64,000 nt of DNA from assembly GCA_963716085.1 (NCBI GenBank), contig OY970288.1:2480001-2544000 (forward strand), written 5' to 3'. The notes beneath the pieces are model-generated. The model was not told where the DNA came from, ran no database searches, and saw only the letters and a program-made list of their open reading frames with translations. Origin of the DNA: Persicitalea sp963716085 (GTDB lineage Bacteria; Bacteroidota; Bacteroidia; Cytophagales; Spirosomataceae). The position numbers and the translations under genes were made by a program. This document shows, piece after piece, positions 9,017 to 18,217 of this stretch; the first letter of the stretch is position 1, and every line of letters begins with the position of its first letter.

Positions 9017-9210
9017 AATTCAGCGTCCTAGTGTTGCTTAAAACAAATATCGAGAAAATGATCTAGAGTCCGATAGCCAATCTCAAAACTGACTTCCCAA
9101 GACTTCGTTTTAAAATATTATAGAGACAATAAAGTATACGAAAAAAGTTGAGAAGACATTTCACTGCACAAGCCGCCGTTATTGTTCAAAATTATTCAAA
9201 AAGTATTTCC

Positions 9211-9855
9211 ATGAACCTACCCGAACTCCAAGAAAAACTCTACGTCGCTGTCATCTCCGATGTCCTCGACCAAATGGGCTACCGCCAACAAGCCACCCGC
9301 AGCCCGTTTTTTGCCTACACCGGCACCGAAAAACTGCTGGGGCGCTGCAAAACCACCTTGTGGGCCGACGTCTTCAACGTCGATGAAAATCCTTACGAAC
9401 TGGAACTGCAAGCCGTCGATTCCTGCCAGCCCGACGACGTGCTGATTTGCGCGGCGGGCGGCTCCAATCGCTCGGGTATTTGGGGCGAGCTCCTTTCCAC
9501 GGCGGCCCGCAACCGCGGCTGCGTGGGCGTGATCGTCCACGGCGCGGTGCGTGATGTGGCTAAGATGCGCGAAATGGGTTTTCCCGTTTTTGCCACGGCC
9601 AAAAACGTATACGACAGCCAGAACCGCCAAAAAGTCATCGGCCTGGATGTCGCCGTCGAGATCGACGGGGTGGTTTTCAATCCGGGCGACCTGGTCATGG
9701 CCGACGAAGACGGCATCGTGGTCATTCCGAGCAAGCTGGAAGAGCAGGTAATCGAAGCGGCGCTGCAAAAAGTGGGGGCCGAAAACATCACCCGCGACGC
9801 CATAAAAAACGGCATGAAAGCCACCGAAGCCTACCAAAAATACGGAGTACTATAA
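9211..9855 (+). CDS. RraA family protein (4-hydroxy-4-methyl-2-oxoglutarate aldolase-like)
   Basis: A protein of 214 residues from ATG 9211 (MNLPELQEKL); an in-frame TTG at 9148 would add 21 unlikely residues. The RraA/HMG-aldolase fold is clear: GGSNRSGIWGELLSTAARNRGCVG, then GAVRDVAKMREMGFPVFA containing the conserved Arg-Asp. Members are metal-dependent pyruvate or oxaloacetate-releasing aldolases and decarboxylases; the name RraA comes from the E. coli RNase E inhibitor, which is irrelevant here. It is transcribed away from the AraC gene and completes the catabolic set. Confidence 0.88.
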   Translation: MNLPELQEKLYVAVISDVLDQMGYRQQATRSPFFAYTGTEKLLGRCKTTLWADVFNVDENPYELELQAVDSCQPDDVLICAAGGSNRSGIWGELLSTAARNRGCVGVIVHGAVRDVAKMREMGFPVFATAKNVYDSQNRQKVIGLDVAVEIDGVVFNPGDLVMADEDGIVVIPSKLEEQVIEAALQKVGAENITRDAIKNGMKATEAYQKYGVL

Positions 9856-9924
9856 ACAAGGGGAAAGCAGCAAGCGGGAGCGGCATCCCGAAAAGTGGTT
9901 GGCCTTTTCCGGCGGGAGGTATTT

Positions 9925-12300
9925 CTATCGCCTCCGCCCCCCCGAGTAAGTCATTGCCTCGCCCTTGCCAAAACCATAGCTGAAACCCAGCGTCACGAAC
10001 CGTCCGCGCCGCCCGTAGTCGTAGAGGTAAAATTCCGGCCGCTCGATGACGCTCTCCTGAATGCGGGAAGCGAACACATCGCGTACGCCCAGATTGACAA
10101 CCGCCTTACCACCCTTCAATTTCTTGCGCAGTCCGAAATCCATGAATGCGAAGCCCGTAACGTCGCTTTGCACCGTGCGGTAGCCCGACTGGTAGTTGCC
10201 GACGAGTTCCAGGTCGAAGTTGGCCGGCAGGGCGAACTTGGAGGTGACGCGCGAAGACCACTGGTCGCCGCTGAAGTCGAACGATTGCTGCTGGAACTGC
10301 CCTTCGCGAACGAAGTAGTTGAGGTTAAAGTCGGCGGTCAGTTTCAGCCACTTGCCGGGGCTGTAGTCGCCATTCACTTCCAGACCCGTGGTGCGGTTGG
10401 TGCCGATGTTCAGCGGCATGGTCGTGTTCACGTTGTTCTCGAAGGTCGAAACCCGCTCGATGACGGCATCGGTGTTGCGCTGATACACGCTGAGGTTGAG
10501 AGAGGCTTTCTTGAAATTAAAGATACTCACCACCTCGTAAGAGTCCGTAAACTCGGGCAGCAGATTCGGGTTGCCGACGCGGATGTTGAAATTGTTCCTG
10601 ATGTTGAAAAATGGGTTCAAGTCCCACAACCGGGGACGGTAGACGCGCCGGGAGTAGCCCGCCTGCATCGAAACGACATCGGAGAGTTTGTAGGAAGAGT
10701 GAACCGTGGGGAAAAAGTTGGTGAAGTTGCGGTCGTTGGCTTGCTCGGTGTCTACCAGCAGCGTGCTCAGATCCGTGTTTTCTACTCTCAGGCCCAGTTT
10801 CAAGCCCCACTTTTTGCCTTCGTGAGCCCCGGTGACGTAGGCACCCAGTACTTTTTGGTTAAACTCGAAGTTGTTGGTCAGGCGATCGATGGTTACCAGC
10901 GTACCGTCGATTCGTTCTTGGGTCGAGAAATCGTTGCCGACATCATTGATCAGGTACTGAGCCCCCGTTTCTAACGTAAATTTATCCGTAATGGGGTCGG
11001 TGTAGTCCAGCTTTAAGGTATAGTCGGCCTGCTGAAAGGTGGTTTGTGTCCGTTGGTCGTTGTTGAAGTTGTCGCCCGAGAGCTGCGTATTGATGAATTC
11101 GGAGGACTGGTCTTTCCCGAAAAAACTACCGATGGTGCTGAAAAGAAGCACATGCTTTTCATCGTCCTCGAATTTCTTCTCGTATTGTAGCTCATACTGG
11201 TATTTAGGGTTGGTCGCCTCGGTAGTTTCGCGGCGGTTCCACTCCGAGGCGATGGCCCCGGTGCTGTCGGTGAGGGTGAAATCGAATCGCGAGGGCTGCT
11301 TTTCGATCTCATAGGCAAAGTTGCCCGATAGCGTAACGACATTGAGCGCGTTGATGTGGTAGTCGGTGCCGAGAATGACGTTGTAAAAATTCTCGTTGCG
11401 GTACTCTGCCCCCTGGCTACGTACTGTGGTGTTATTGATCTTGTCGCGGTTGATCGTGTTGGCGTATTCCGGAAGCGAGCGGTAGCCCACTCCTAATTGG
11501 GTAAAGAGGTTAAATTTTTCGGTGCGTCGGTTAATACTCAACCCTATACTATGGTTATCGGGAATGCCCGTATTGATGGAGAGGGAACCGTTCATGCCCT
11601 TCTTTTCTTCTTTCTTCAAAATGATATTCAGGATGCCGGAAGTGCCTTCGGCGTCGTACTTGGCCGAAGGGTTCGTGATAACCTCCACGCTCTCGATCAT
11701 GTCGGCGGTAATGGTGCCCAGGGCGTTACCCTGCTGGTCGGCCATGATCGAAGGCTTGCCATCGATCAGGATTTGCACCCCCGCGCTGCCGCGCAGGGTA
11801 ATCTGCCCCTCGATGGTGACGTTCACCGAAGGCACATTGTTTAGCACTTCCAGCGCGCTGGCGCCGGTGCTGGCTAAGTCTTGCCCAACATTGAATACTC
11901 GCTTGTCGAGCTTAAATTCCGTGCGCGACCTCTCGCCCCTGACCACCACCTCTTTCAAGGATCGGCTGTCTTCGGTCAACTGAAAGACCCCCGCATCGAC
12001 TTGACCATCCTTGATGCTTATATCCCGCTTGGCTAAGGACTCATAGCCGATGAAGGTGACCTCTACAAAAAAGTCCGTCGCGCTGGTACTGATGCTGAAC
12101 GTACCATCTTCTACTGTCGTGGTGCCGGTGATGGCTTCCCCCGTGTCCTTATTGCCGATCATGACCGTGGCAAACTGGATGGGCTGCTGGCTGGCTTTAT
12201 CTTTGACGCTGCCCGTGACGGTGACACCCGAATTTTGGGCGATGGCACCCGTGGCCGTAAAAATTAAACTCAGTAGGATTACAAAATTTTTCATGTTCAT
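9925..12300 (-). CDS. Outer-membrane beta-barrel receptor with carboxypeptidase-regulatory N-domain
   Basis: An outer-membrane protein of about 790 residues from Met at 12300 (or 12294), where a signal peptide begins (MKNFVILLSLIFTATGAIAQ). Upstream in-frame codons to 12402 look untranslated. Order: signal peptide; CarboxypepD_reg-like Ig domain (VTGSVKDKASQQPIQFATVMI); TonB-receptor plug region (VLNNVPSVNVTIEGQITLRGSAG); long beta-barrel in the OMP_b-brl_3 style. The barrel ends in an unusual basic tail (SGGRRR) where these proteins usually end in an aromatic residue. No SusD partner is present, so it is probably not a SusC glycan porin; peptide, metal or unknown ligand is possible. Confidence 0.88.
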   Translation of the reverse strand: MNMKNFVILLSLIFTATGAIAQNSGVTVTGSVKDKASQQPIQFATVMIGNKDTGEAITGTTTVEDGTFSISTSATDFFVEVTFIGYESLAKRDISIKDGQVDAGVFQLTEDSRSLKEVVVRGERSRTEFKLDKRVFNVGQDLASTGASALEVLNNVPSVNVTIEGQITLRGSAGVQILIDGKPSIMADQQGNALGTITADMIESVEVITNPSAKYDAEGTSGILNIILKKEEKKGMNGSLSINTGIPDNHSIGLSINRRTEKFNLFTQLGVGYRSLPEYANTINRDKINNTTVRSQGAEYRNENFYNVILGTDYHINALNVVTLSGNFAYEIEKQPSRFDFTLTDSTGAIASEWNRRETTEATNPKYQYELQYEKKFEDDEKHVLLFSTIGSFFGKDQSSEFINTQLSGDNFNNDQRTQTTFQQADYTLKLDYTDPITDKFTLETGAQYLINDVGNDFSTQERIDGTLVTIDRLTNNFEFNQKVLGAYVTGAHEGKKWGLKLGLRVENTDLSTLLVDTEQANDRNFTNFFPTVHSSYKLSDVVSMQAGYSRRVYRPRLWDLNPFFNIRNNFNIRVGNPNLLPEFTDSYEVVSIFNFKKASLNLSVYQRNTDAVIERVSTFENNVNTTMPLNIGTNRTTGLEVNGDYSPGKWLKLTADFNLNYFVREGQFQQQSFDFSGDQWSSRVTSKFALPANFDLELVGNYQSGYRTVQSDVTGFAFMDFGLRKKLKGGKAVVNLGVRDVFASRIQESVIERPEFYLYDYGRRGRFVTLGFSYGFGKGEAMTYSGGRRR

Positions 12301-12450
12301 GACTACATTACCGGATTGAAGGCGGCATTGTTTGCCACCTTTACAAAGAACGGGTAACGAGCGCGCACGAAAAAACGGAATCGACGGACTGGGGGATTTC
12401 ATCTACCAAACCTTGGGTAAACTCGATAGCTTTCTGATCCGCGTTCTGGC

Positions 12451-12520
12451 TCTGGTTTGCGTGCTGGTTCTGGTTTGCGTCTGTGACGCGAACCGCCGGA
12501 GTGCGCGTTTGTAACGCGCA
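12451..12520. repeat. Left ~70-bp inverted repeat of a RAYT locus
   Basis: This 70-bp stretch is the imperfect reverse complement of 13111-13182 on the other side of the transposase gene. It ends with the perfect hairpin TGCGCGTTTGTAACGCGCA (12502-12520; 8-bp arms, 3-bp loop) and contains repeated CTGGTTTGCGT segments. Confidence 0.85.
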
Positions 12521-12528
12521 AAGCACAT

Positions 12529-13074
12529 TCAAATCAACTCCACTTTCACCAAACCTTTTCGCCCGGAGTAATCAAGAGCGCTACTGTGCAGGTAATCTTC
12601 CGCATTTTCCACAATGCCCTGCCGCACCGGATTTTCGTGCAGGTAATGCAGCCTTTGTTCAAGAATTCGGGAACTGTCCATCAAAACGGGATGATTGCCA
12701 TCCTGCCAAAGCTTGAATTGCTCGGCCCGCTGCGTCCGGTTAGCCTCGAAGTGAAACTTGTCGAGCAGCCATTCACGGCGGCTTTCGTGGGTAGCCTTGA
12801 TTTCGCTTACCAGCGACTTCGATGTAAATTTTTTGAAGTCGCGTAAAAAACTGGTCATGGTGTGTGGTTCTTCGGTTCTGGAAATTAAGTGTAAGTGATT
12901 GGTCATCAGCACCCAGCCGTGCACGATCAACCCTTTTTTTGCGACGCAATGATTCAAAGAATCCACGATAATTTGCTTGTATTCCATTCGCGTAAACAAA
13001 TCGACCCAGTACACTACGGTCATCGTCAGGAAGTAAGCGTCAAATTTGTCCGAAATGGCGTAACGGTCTCTCAT
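12529..13074 (-). CDS. REP-associated tyrosine transposase (RAYT, Y1_Tnp family)
   Basis: A 181-residue single-domain Y1 transposase. The HxH metal site is MTNHLHLI (residues 57-64) and the catalytic tyrosine lies in HYLHENPVRQGI near residue 143. RAYTs are domesticated IS200/IS605 relatives that nick REP palindromes and move them, not themselves. The gene is intact and is flanked on both sides by inverted copies of a palindrome-bearing repeat, the classical RAYT arrangement. No other copies of this palindrome were noticed elsewhere in the window. Confidence 0.9.
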   Translation of the reverse strand: MRDRYAISDKFDAYFLTMTVVYWVDLFTRMEYKQIIVDSLNHCVAKKGLIVHGWVLMTNHLHLISRTEEPHTMTSFLRDFKKFTSKSLVSEIKATHESRREWLLDKFHFEANRTQRAEQFKLWQDGNHPVLMDSSRILEQRLHYLHENPVRQGIVENAEDYLHSSALDYSGRKGLVKVELI

Positions 13075-13110
13075 TTTTTTGGTGGCGTTTCGTTTTCTTT
13101 ATACACTCCG

Positions 13111-13182
13111 CGCGCGTTACAAACGCGCATTCCGAGGGTTCGCGTTACAAACGCAAACCAGAGTGTGCAAACGCAAACCAGA
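13111..13182. repeat. Right ~70-bp inverted repeat of a RAYT locus
   Basis: Imperfect reverse complement of 12451-12520. It starts with the hairpin GCGCGTTACAAACGCGC (13112-13128) and carries two CGCAAACCAGA copies. With the left arm it frames the transposase gene, 38 bp before its start codon. Confidence 0.85.
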
Positions 13183-13191
13183 ATGTCGGTC

Positions 13192-13392
13192 TCAGTGTTT
13201 CGCATACTTCACAATCTCTTGCAGTTGCTGAGTCATCGCATATTCAAAGCCCTTGATTTTAGAAAAACACCCTGATTCCCGCGCCAAACTCTTCATCTCT
13301 ATCTCTTCGAAGGGAATTTCCAGTGCTTCGGCAAATGCCTTCAAGGCTTTGAGCTCTTCCCGATTTTCAGGACAAAATACGAGCGTTTCCAT
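13192..13392 (-). CDS. Small DUF2683-like antitoxin-type protein, orphan
   Basis: A 66-residue acidic protein (METLVFCPENREELKALKAFAEAL...) resembling the DUF2683-like small proteins common in Bacteroidota, which often sit before a RelE/ParE toxin. Here no toxin frame is next to it: downstream lies the RAYT right repeat. It may be a solitary antitoxin or a remnant whose partner was lost when the RAYT locus formed. It ends 10 bp from the inverted repeat. Confidence 0.6.
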   Translation of the reverse strand: METLVFCPENREELKALKAFAEALEIPFEEIEMKSLARESGCFSKIKGFEYAMTQQLQEIVKYAKH

Positions 13393-13455
13393 TTATCGAG
13401 TGTTTTTTTGCTTGTAAGGTAAATGACTTTTGCGCAACCGGTCTCGCTTTCTGCG

Positions 13456-15927
13456 CTATTCATACATCAGCCAAGCCGTCGCCGCGCAATCCCTGTCCGC
13501 CGCAAACCGAATCCAGCGCGCTTCAAAAGCCGCCGGAAAATCGTACGCAAAAGTTTCGCCCGGCTTTACCGTTACTGCCCGGTACTTCATCCACGGCCCG
13601 TGGCCGACAGGGTTGACTTCAATTTGAAAAGTCACGGGCTGTGAAAATTGGTGCGAGAGTTTCAGGCTTTTCTTGTCATAAAAACCGATCAGATAAGGGT
13701 CGGAAGGCGTACCGGCTTTGACCTGCGCGTCTTTCCACGGGCCGCCGTGACCGACGGGCTTGCCGAGTTTCCAGAGGTCGTCGATGGTGCCCGCCCAGAC
13801 TTTGGCCTTACCGTCGTCGGAAGTAATAATGTGTTCGCCCGCCGTGGCGTTATGGTCCAAGCCCGTCATTACCAGCAGTCCGCGATAGGAGGCGTAATCA
13901 TGAATGCCCAGCGAATGCGAGGCCACGGGGCGGATTTTGGCAAAGCCGTCGGCGTTCTCGGCGGGGAGTTCGTAGAACGTGCCGTGGGCGTCGAGCAGGT
14001 CGCGCTCGGTAGCCACCTCGCGGGCGATGCGCAGGTGGCCGTCTTTGATTTTTTGGGTGAATTGCTCGTCGCCCAGCGGCAGCCGCCAGCGGCGCTGGCT
14101 GTCGTCCACAATCAGCACGGAGGATTCATCGACGGTAATGACGTTTTTGGGTACCGCAAACTTATCGCGGATGAATTTCGCGGCTTTGGCGTCGTCCTTC
14201 TTGACGAGGTTCATTTGGGCGTCCAGTTCGTAGTAGCCGCCTTCGGCGTACTTGCCGTCGGCAAAACTTCCCGCCAGCAGCCCCAACGCCCGGCGGTTGT
14301 CGCCCAGGCCGTACATCAACCCGCCCGTGTAGTTGGTGCTACCGATGCCGCTCAGTCCGGCAAATATTTTATCCTGGGTTTTCGGATAACGAGAAGCGTC
14401 GTGGTAGTTGAACGTGACGGTGGCAATCGTGGCAACGTTGCTCTTGACCCGCACCCACTCGCCCTTTTCATTGGCGGAAAACTCCACGGCCACGGCCTGG
14501 CCTGGCTCGACTTTCACGGCCTGCTGCATCTGCCAGTTGCCTTTGCCGTCCTTATCTATTTCAAAGGAAATCATAGCGGTCTGCACGCCGTGGTTCATCA
14601 CCCAAGCCATGCGCTCGTCCCAACCCGCGAACAGAAACGGCTCGGAAGCTTCGTTTGGCTTGACATTTTCTGAAAGCCAAACGGCTCCCTGCGCGGTATT
14701 CGGGCCGAGTTCGTCGGGCTTACTGAACGAGGTAAACCACAGGTTGGAATTCGACTGACCCGGCCCGCCGATGTCGCCTTTGATATTTCTTTTATTCAAA
14801 AACTCCTTCTGCGCCGAGTCGTCGCAGCCAAACACCAGGCGGCCGTTCCAGCGGGTATAGTCGCCGATGACTTTGAGGTAAGCCGAGCGCGGACGGATGC
14901 CCGCCGTGTTTTGGGCAGTGAAAGTGGGTGGGAATTTCCAGAACATTCCGTGCATCGTCATGAGATAGTCGGGCTGGGCAGAAGTACCTATGTCGCGGAT
15001 GCGGGGCCACTCGGTGTTCCAACCGTGGGCGCCGTCGTAGCTGTGGCTGGCCTTGGGCAGACGGTAAAAACTCCAACCTTCCTTCGCATCCCGCACCCCT
15101 AAAAGTACCGATTTATGATCCCAGCCCGTGGCCCAGATTGGGTCGGTGGCGGGGTTGGCGTTGCCGTAAATGCCGCCCAGCCCGGTGACTTCCACAAACT
15201 GGTTGCGCCGCACGACCTTCCAGTCCTTGCCGTCCCACTCGGCCAGCGCCCCCGACTCGATGTCGAACTGCTTCAAGGCTTCTTTGGACGCCTCACCGTT
15301 GTTGGAGTACACCGCCACGCCCTGGCCGGAACAGTAGCCCTTCCCGTGTGCGCCGGGCAGGGTAGAGCCTTTTTGGTTGGCCGTTATATCGTCCCCTTTC
15401 TTCTGCCGAACGTTCGCGTCCTCATAAAGCATTTTGGATTTCAGAGTGTGTACGTCCACATCGTAAAAACCTTCCTCCATCGTTGCCAACAGAATCCTGT
15501 TTTCGGGGTCGGACAGGTGGCGGGCCAGTCCGGTGTAGCGTCCGGGTGCGTCTTTGTACGAGATCGTCCTGACGTTCCGCTGCGCGTCGATCACGTGCGG
15601 ACCGATGAAAAGCTGGTTGCTTTCCTTATGAATCATCCGATTGGCGGGCGTGCCGCCAATGCTTTCGGGACGGACGATCTGTTGCAAATCATCCGTGATT
15701 TCATACAGCTTGTCCGAGGAGCCGAAGGGGTAATGCGGCGCGTAGGTAACTACCCACAGCCTTCCCGCCCAGGGAACTACCGCCCCCGTGCCGCACTCGC
15801 CTTCGTTGTTGTAATAGGCCAGGTGTGGGTAAATGCCGCTGATCTGGCGGGGCTTGGTTTGGGCGTGAACCGAATTTTTAATTAAAAACGAAGCAAGTAC
15901 AAGCGCCAAAAATTGCGTTTTTTTCAT
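13456..15927 (-). CDS. Large secreted protein of unknown function
   Basis: An 823-residue protein with a clear signal peptide (MKKTQFLALVLASFLIKNSVHAQ). The body is rich in Trp, Gly, Asp and Tyr with recurring short beta segments (LWVVTYAPHYPFG, NQLFIGPHVIDA, NRILLATMEEGFYDVDV), which suggests a beta-propeller for the first half. The last ~100 residues look like another beta-sandwich. Catalytic motifs were not found. It is alone on its strand, with the penicillin-acylase gene beginning a new unit upstream. A periplasmic or surface role in polymer recognition is only a guess. Confidence 0.75.
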   Translation of the reverse strand: MKKTQFLALVLASFLIKNSVHAQTKPRQISGIYPHLAYYNNEGECGTGAVVPWAGRLWVVTYAPHYPFGSSDKLYEITDDLQQIVRPESIGGTPANRMIHKESNQLFIGPHVIDAQRNVRTISYKDAPGRYTGLARHLSDPENRILLATMEEGFYDVDVHTLKSKMLYEDANVRQKKGDDITANQKGSTLPGAHGKGYCSGQGVAVYSNNGEASKEALKQFDIESGALAEWDGKDWKVVRRNQFVEVTGLGGIYGNANPATDPIWATGWDHKSVLLGVRDAKEGWSFYRLPKASHSYDGAHGWNTEWPRIRDIGTSAQPDYLMTMHGMFWKFPPTFTAQNTAGIRPRSAYLKVIGDYTRWNGRLVFGCDDSAQKEFLNKRNIKGDIGGPGQSNSNLWFTSFSKPDELGPNTAQGAVWLSENVKPNEASEPFLFAGWDERMAWVMNHGVQTAMISFEIDKDGKGNWQMQQAVKVEPGQAVAVEFSANEKGEWVRVKSNVATIATVTFNYHDASRYPKTQDKIFAGLSGIGSTNYTGGLMYGLGDNRRALGLLAGSFADGKYAEGGYYELDAQMNLVKKDDAKAAKFIRDKFAVPKNVITVDESSVLIVDDSQRRWRLPLGDEQFTQKIKDGHLRIAREVATERDLLDAHGTFYELPAENADGFAKIRPVASHSLGIHDYASYRGLLVMTGLDHNATAGEHIITSDDGKAKVWAGTIDDLWKLGKPVGHGGPWKDAQVKAGTPSDPYLIGFYDKKSLKLSHQFSQPVTFQIEVNPVGHGPWMKYRAVTVKPGETFAYDFPAAFEARWIRFAADRDCAATAWLMYE

Positions 15928-16073
15928 TTTGAAAATAAGGAGACTTTCTATTTTTGAACACAGAGTTTATAGATGTGGTGATTTGCTAATGGAAATCGTG
16001 CTAGTAAAGATAGGAATGTTTATGGAAATAGAGAATAGGTCAGGGCGCATCTAAGCTCACGGCGGCACATTCG

Positions 16074-18122
16074 TTACTTCGGAGCATAAATACGTCGGGC
16101 TTCCCGCAGCACCTGCGCCTTGTCCAGGGTCATTTTCTTGGTCTTCTTGGCCACGAACAACTCCATCTGGTCGGCGTAATGCGGACTGTCGGGGCGGTTG
16201 GACGCACCGTAGCTGATCACTGATTCGATGATCGGCAGGCCGCCTTTGGGGTAGCGCACCAGTTCGATGTACGACTCGCCGTTGGTGGCTTTAAGCATGC
16301 CGTTTTTGTAGGGAGCCGCCGCGATGGCGGTGATTACGTCGGGCATTCCCCAGATCGGCAGTTCCTTCTTACCCCGCACCAGTTTCTGCAAGTCGCCCAG
16401 CGCCAAGTCGGTGCGGCCAAAATTAGTCATAAGATAGCCTTTCACTGACCGCAGCCCCTCGACGCATTCGGCGGGCGTGAGCGTGTAGTCGAAGCCTTTA
16501 TCGACCAGCTTGGCGTAGGCATAGCGGTAGAAGAGCAGGAACACCGCCGCGCCCTGGCTGTCGGCGTCCGTCTTGCGGTCCCAGCTTTGCAGGGCTTCGA
16601 TGAGCGGCGCAACGTCCTCGTGGTCGCCGGCCCGCAACCGGAACAGCGCATCGACATCCGTCTGGAACGACAGCTTGGCGGGTAACTGGTTGTCATACTT
16701 GATGCGCTTGAAATCTTCGTAGCTCAGCTTGTCGTATTGCCCGAATAGCTCCTGCATCCTGACGCTGCGGTTGTTGTCCAGGGTTTCGTAGCCCATCGTA
16801 GGGTCGAAGTCCCTGGCTTTGAGGTTGTCGGCTTTCCCGCTGGCGTTGAAGGGTGTGTTGTTGGTGTTGAACAGGTAGCCGCTCCTGGGGTTGAGGTACT
16901 GAGGCAGATCCCGCAGCGGGTGAAACGCCGTCCATAGCGTGGCGGACACGTTGCCCGGCAGCGTGCTTTGCCAGGCGTAGCCCGGCTTGCGGAGCGGAAT
17001 CTTGCCATTACTGACGTAAAAGATCGTGTCGTGGCGGTCGGCGTAGACGGTGTTGAAGCCGGGAATGGCGGTCATTTCCATGGCTTTGTAAAACTCCGAG
17101 AAGTTGCGCGCCTTGTTCATGCGGTACCACTGCTCCACGGCCCGGATGTCCTGGTTGGCGCCGAAGCGCAGCGAAAAAGTACCCTTGTCGTTGCGCAGCG
17201 TGGCCCCGTACTTGCTCCACAGCACCTCCCTTTTGACCGGAATCCTCAACGGCCCGATCTTTACTTTGAGTTTTACTTTTTTAGCTTCCAGGGTTTCCCA
17301 TTGGCCGTCGAAACGGTACTGGTACTTGTTTTCGGGATTGATCTCCAATTGATAGACGTCGATTTTATCCTGAAAATTGACGGTATGCGCCCAGCCGAGG
17401 TTTTCGTTGGTTCCCAGGAACACCACCGGGCCGCCGGGAAAAAGACCGCCGAGCATATTCCAGCCCTGCTCGCTGCACACGTGGGCCTCGTACCAGGCCA
17501 CCGGGCCTTCGAGCGGCTGGTGGGAGTTGATGGCCAGGTACGCCTGCCCGTCGGTGGTGCGCGACGGGTGGACGGCGAAGGCGTTGGAGCCGCCCGACGC
17601 GAAAGTTTTGAGCGTCGGCACTTTGCCACTAAAAATCGAAGCCAGCGCCTTGTCGGCCCCGGTGATAATCGAAGTCGAAAACACCATCGACGTGAGTTGA
17701 TCCAGCACCGTGGTCGGAAACGAGCCGCGCACCAGCACCTCGCGCGGATGTCGGGCGGCGTAGGCGTTGAGCCCCTGCACGTAGCCATCGAGCAGGGCTA
17801 CGAAATCGGGCGAGAGCGTCCCAAATTTTGCTTCCACCACCTCGCGGCAGCGCAGCAAATGCACGATGTAATCGACGGTGGCCCCTTCTTTGCCCCGTAG
17901 CCGGGCGAGCTTGCGCTGTCCGGCCAGCAGTGTGAACTGCATCGTGGCGAAATCGTCCTCGGCGTTGGCCCAGGCCAGTCCGTAGGCCACTTCGGGATCG
18001 GTTTTTGCAAAAATGTGGGGGACGCCGTAAGTGTCGCGGGCAATCTTGATGGAATCAGGAACGATGGTTTGCGCCGCCAGGGGAGAGGTCAGCAGTAGGA
18101 AAAACAGGATGCGCGGGTGCAT
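16074..18122 (-). CDS. Penicillin acylase family N-terminal-nucleophile hydrolase
   Basis: A 682-residue secreted protein (signal MHPRILFFLLLTSPLAAQ). The precursor layout of penicillin/acyl-homoserine-lactone acylases is visible: alpha chain, spacer, then autocatalytic cleavage before Ser179 in GGSNAFA, which becomes the N-terminal nucleophile of the beta chain. Downstream motifs NSHQPLEGPVAWYEAH and FLGTNENLGWAHT match the oxyanion and substrate region of the family. Substrates in this family include penicillins, acyl-homoserine lactones and cyclic lipopeptides; which one applies here cannot be read. Confidence 0.9.
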   Translation of the reverse strand: MHPRILFFLLLTSPLAAQTIVPDSIKIARDTYGVPHIFAKTDPEVAYGLAWANAEDDFATMQFTLLAGQRKLARLRGKEGATVDYIVHLLRCREVVEAKFGTLSPDFVALLDGYVQGLNAYAARHPREVLVRGSFPTTVLDQLTSMVFSTSIITGADKALASIFSGKVPTLKTFASGGSNAFAVHPSRTTDGQAYLAINSHQPLEGPVAWYEAHVCSEQGWNMLGGLFPGGPVVFLGTNENLGWAHTVNFQDKIDVYQLEINPENKYQYRFDGQWETLEAKKVKLKVKIGPLRIPVKREVLWSKYGATLRNDKGTFSLRFGANQDIRAVEQWYRMNKARNFSEFYKAMEMTAIPGFNTVYADRHDTIFYVSNGKIPLRKPGYAWQSTLPGNVSATLWTAFHPLRDLPQYLNPRSGYLFNTNNTPFNASGKADNLKARDFDPTMGYETLDNNRSVRMQELFGQYDKLSYEDFKRIKYDNQLPAKLSFQTDVDALFRLRAGDHEDVAPLIEALQSWDRKTDADSQGAAVFLLFYRYAYAKLVDKGFDYTLTPAECVEGLRSVKGYLMTNFGRTDLALGDLQKLVRGKKELPIWGMPDVITAIAAAPYKNGMLKATNGESYIELVRYPKGGLPIIESVISYGASNRPDSPHYADQMELFVAKKTKKMTLDKAQVLREARRIYAPK

Positions 18123-18217
18123 GGAAAACGGTTGGGTGAAATGGATCGCCCCAAGTTAGCCCGAACCCGCCATTTTCTTACACAAAATAAAACCCCGCGC
18201 TCAGCCTACATTTGCCA

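Noticed and set aside
9895..10974. Long open frame (359 codons) on the plus strand
   Set aside because: It lies antisense to the outer-membrane receptor gene; its composition (Val/Arg/Gly rich, no motif) is that of a shadow frame in GC-rich coding DNA.
16968..17900. Long plus-strand frame of 310 codons
   Set aside because: Antisense to the penicillin-acylase gene, whose signal peptide and active-site motifs are clear.
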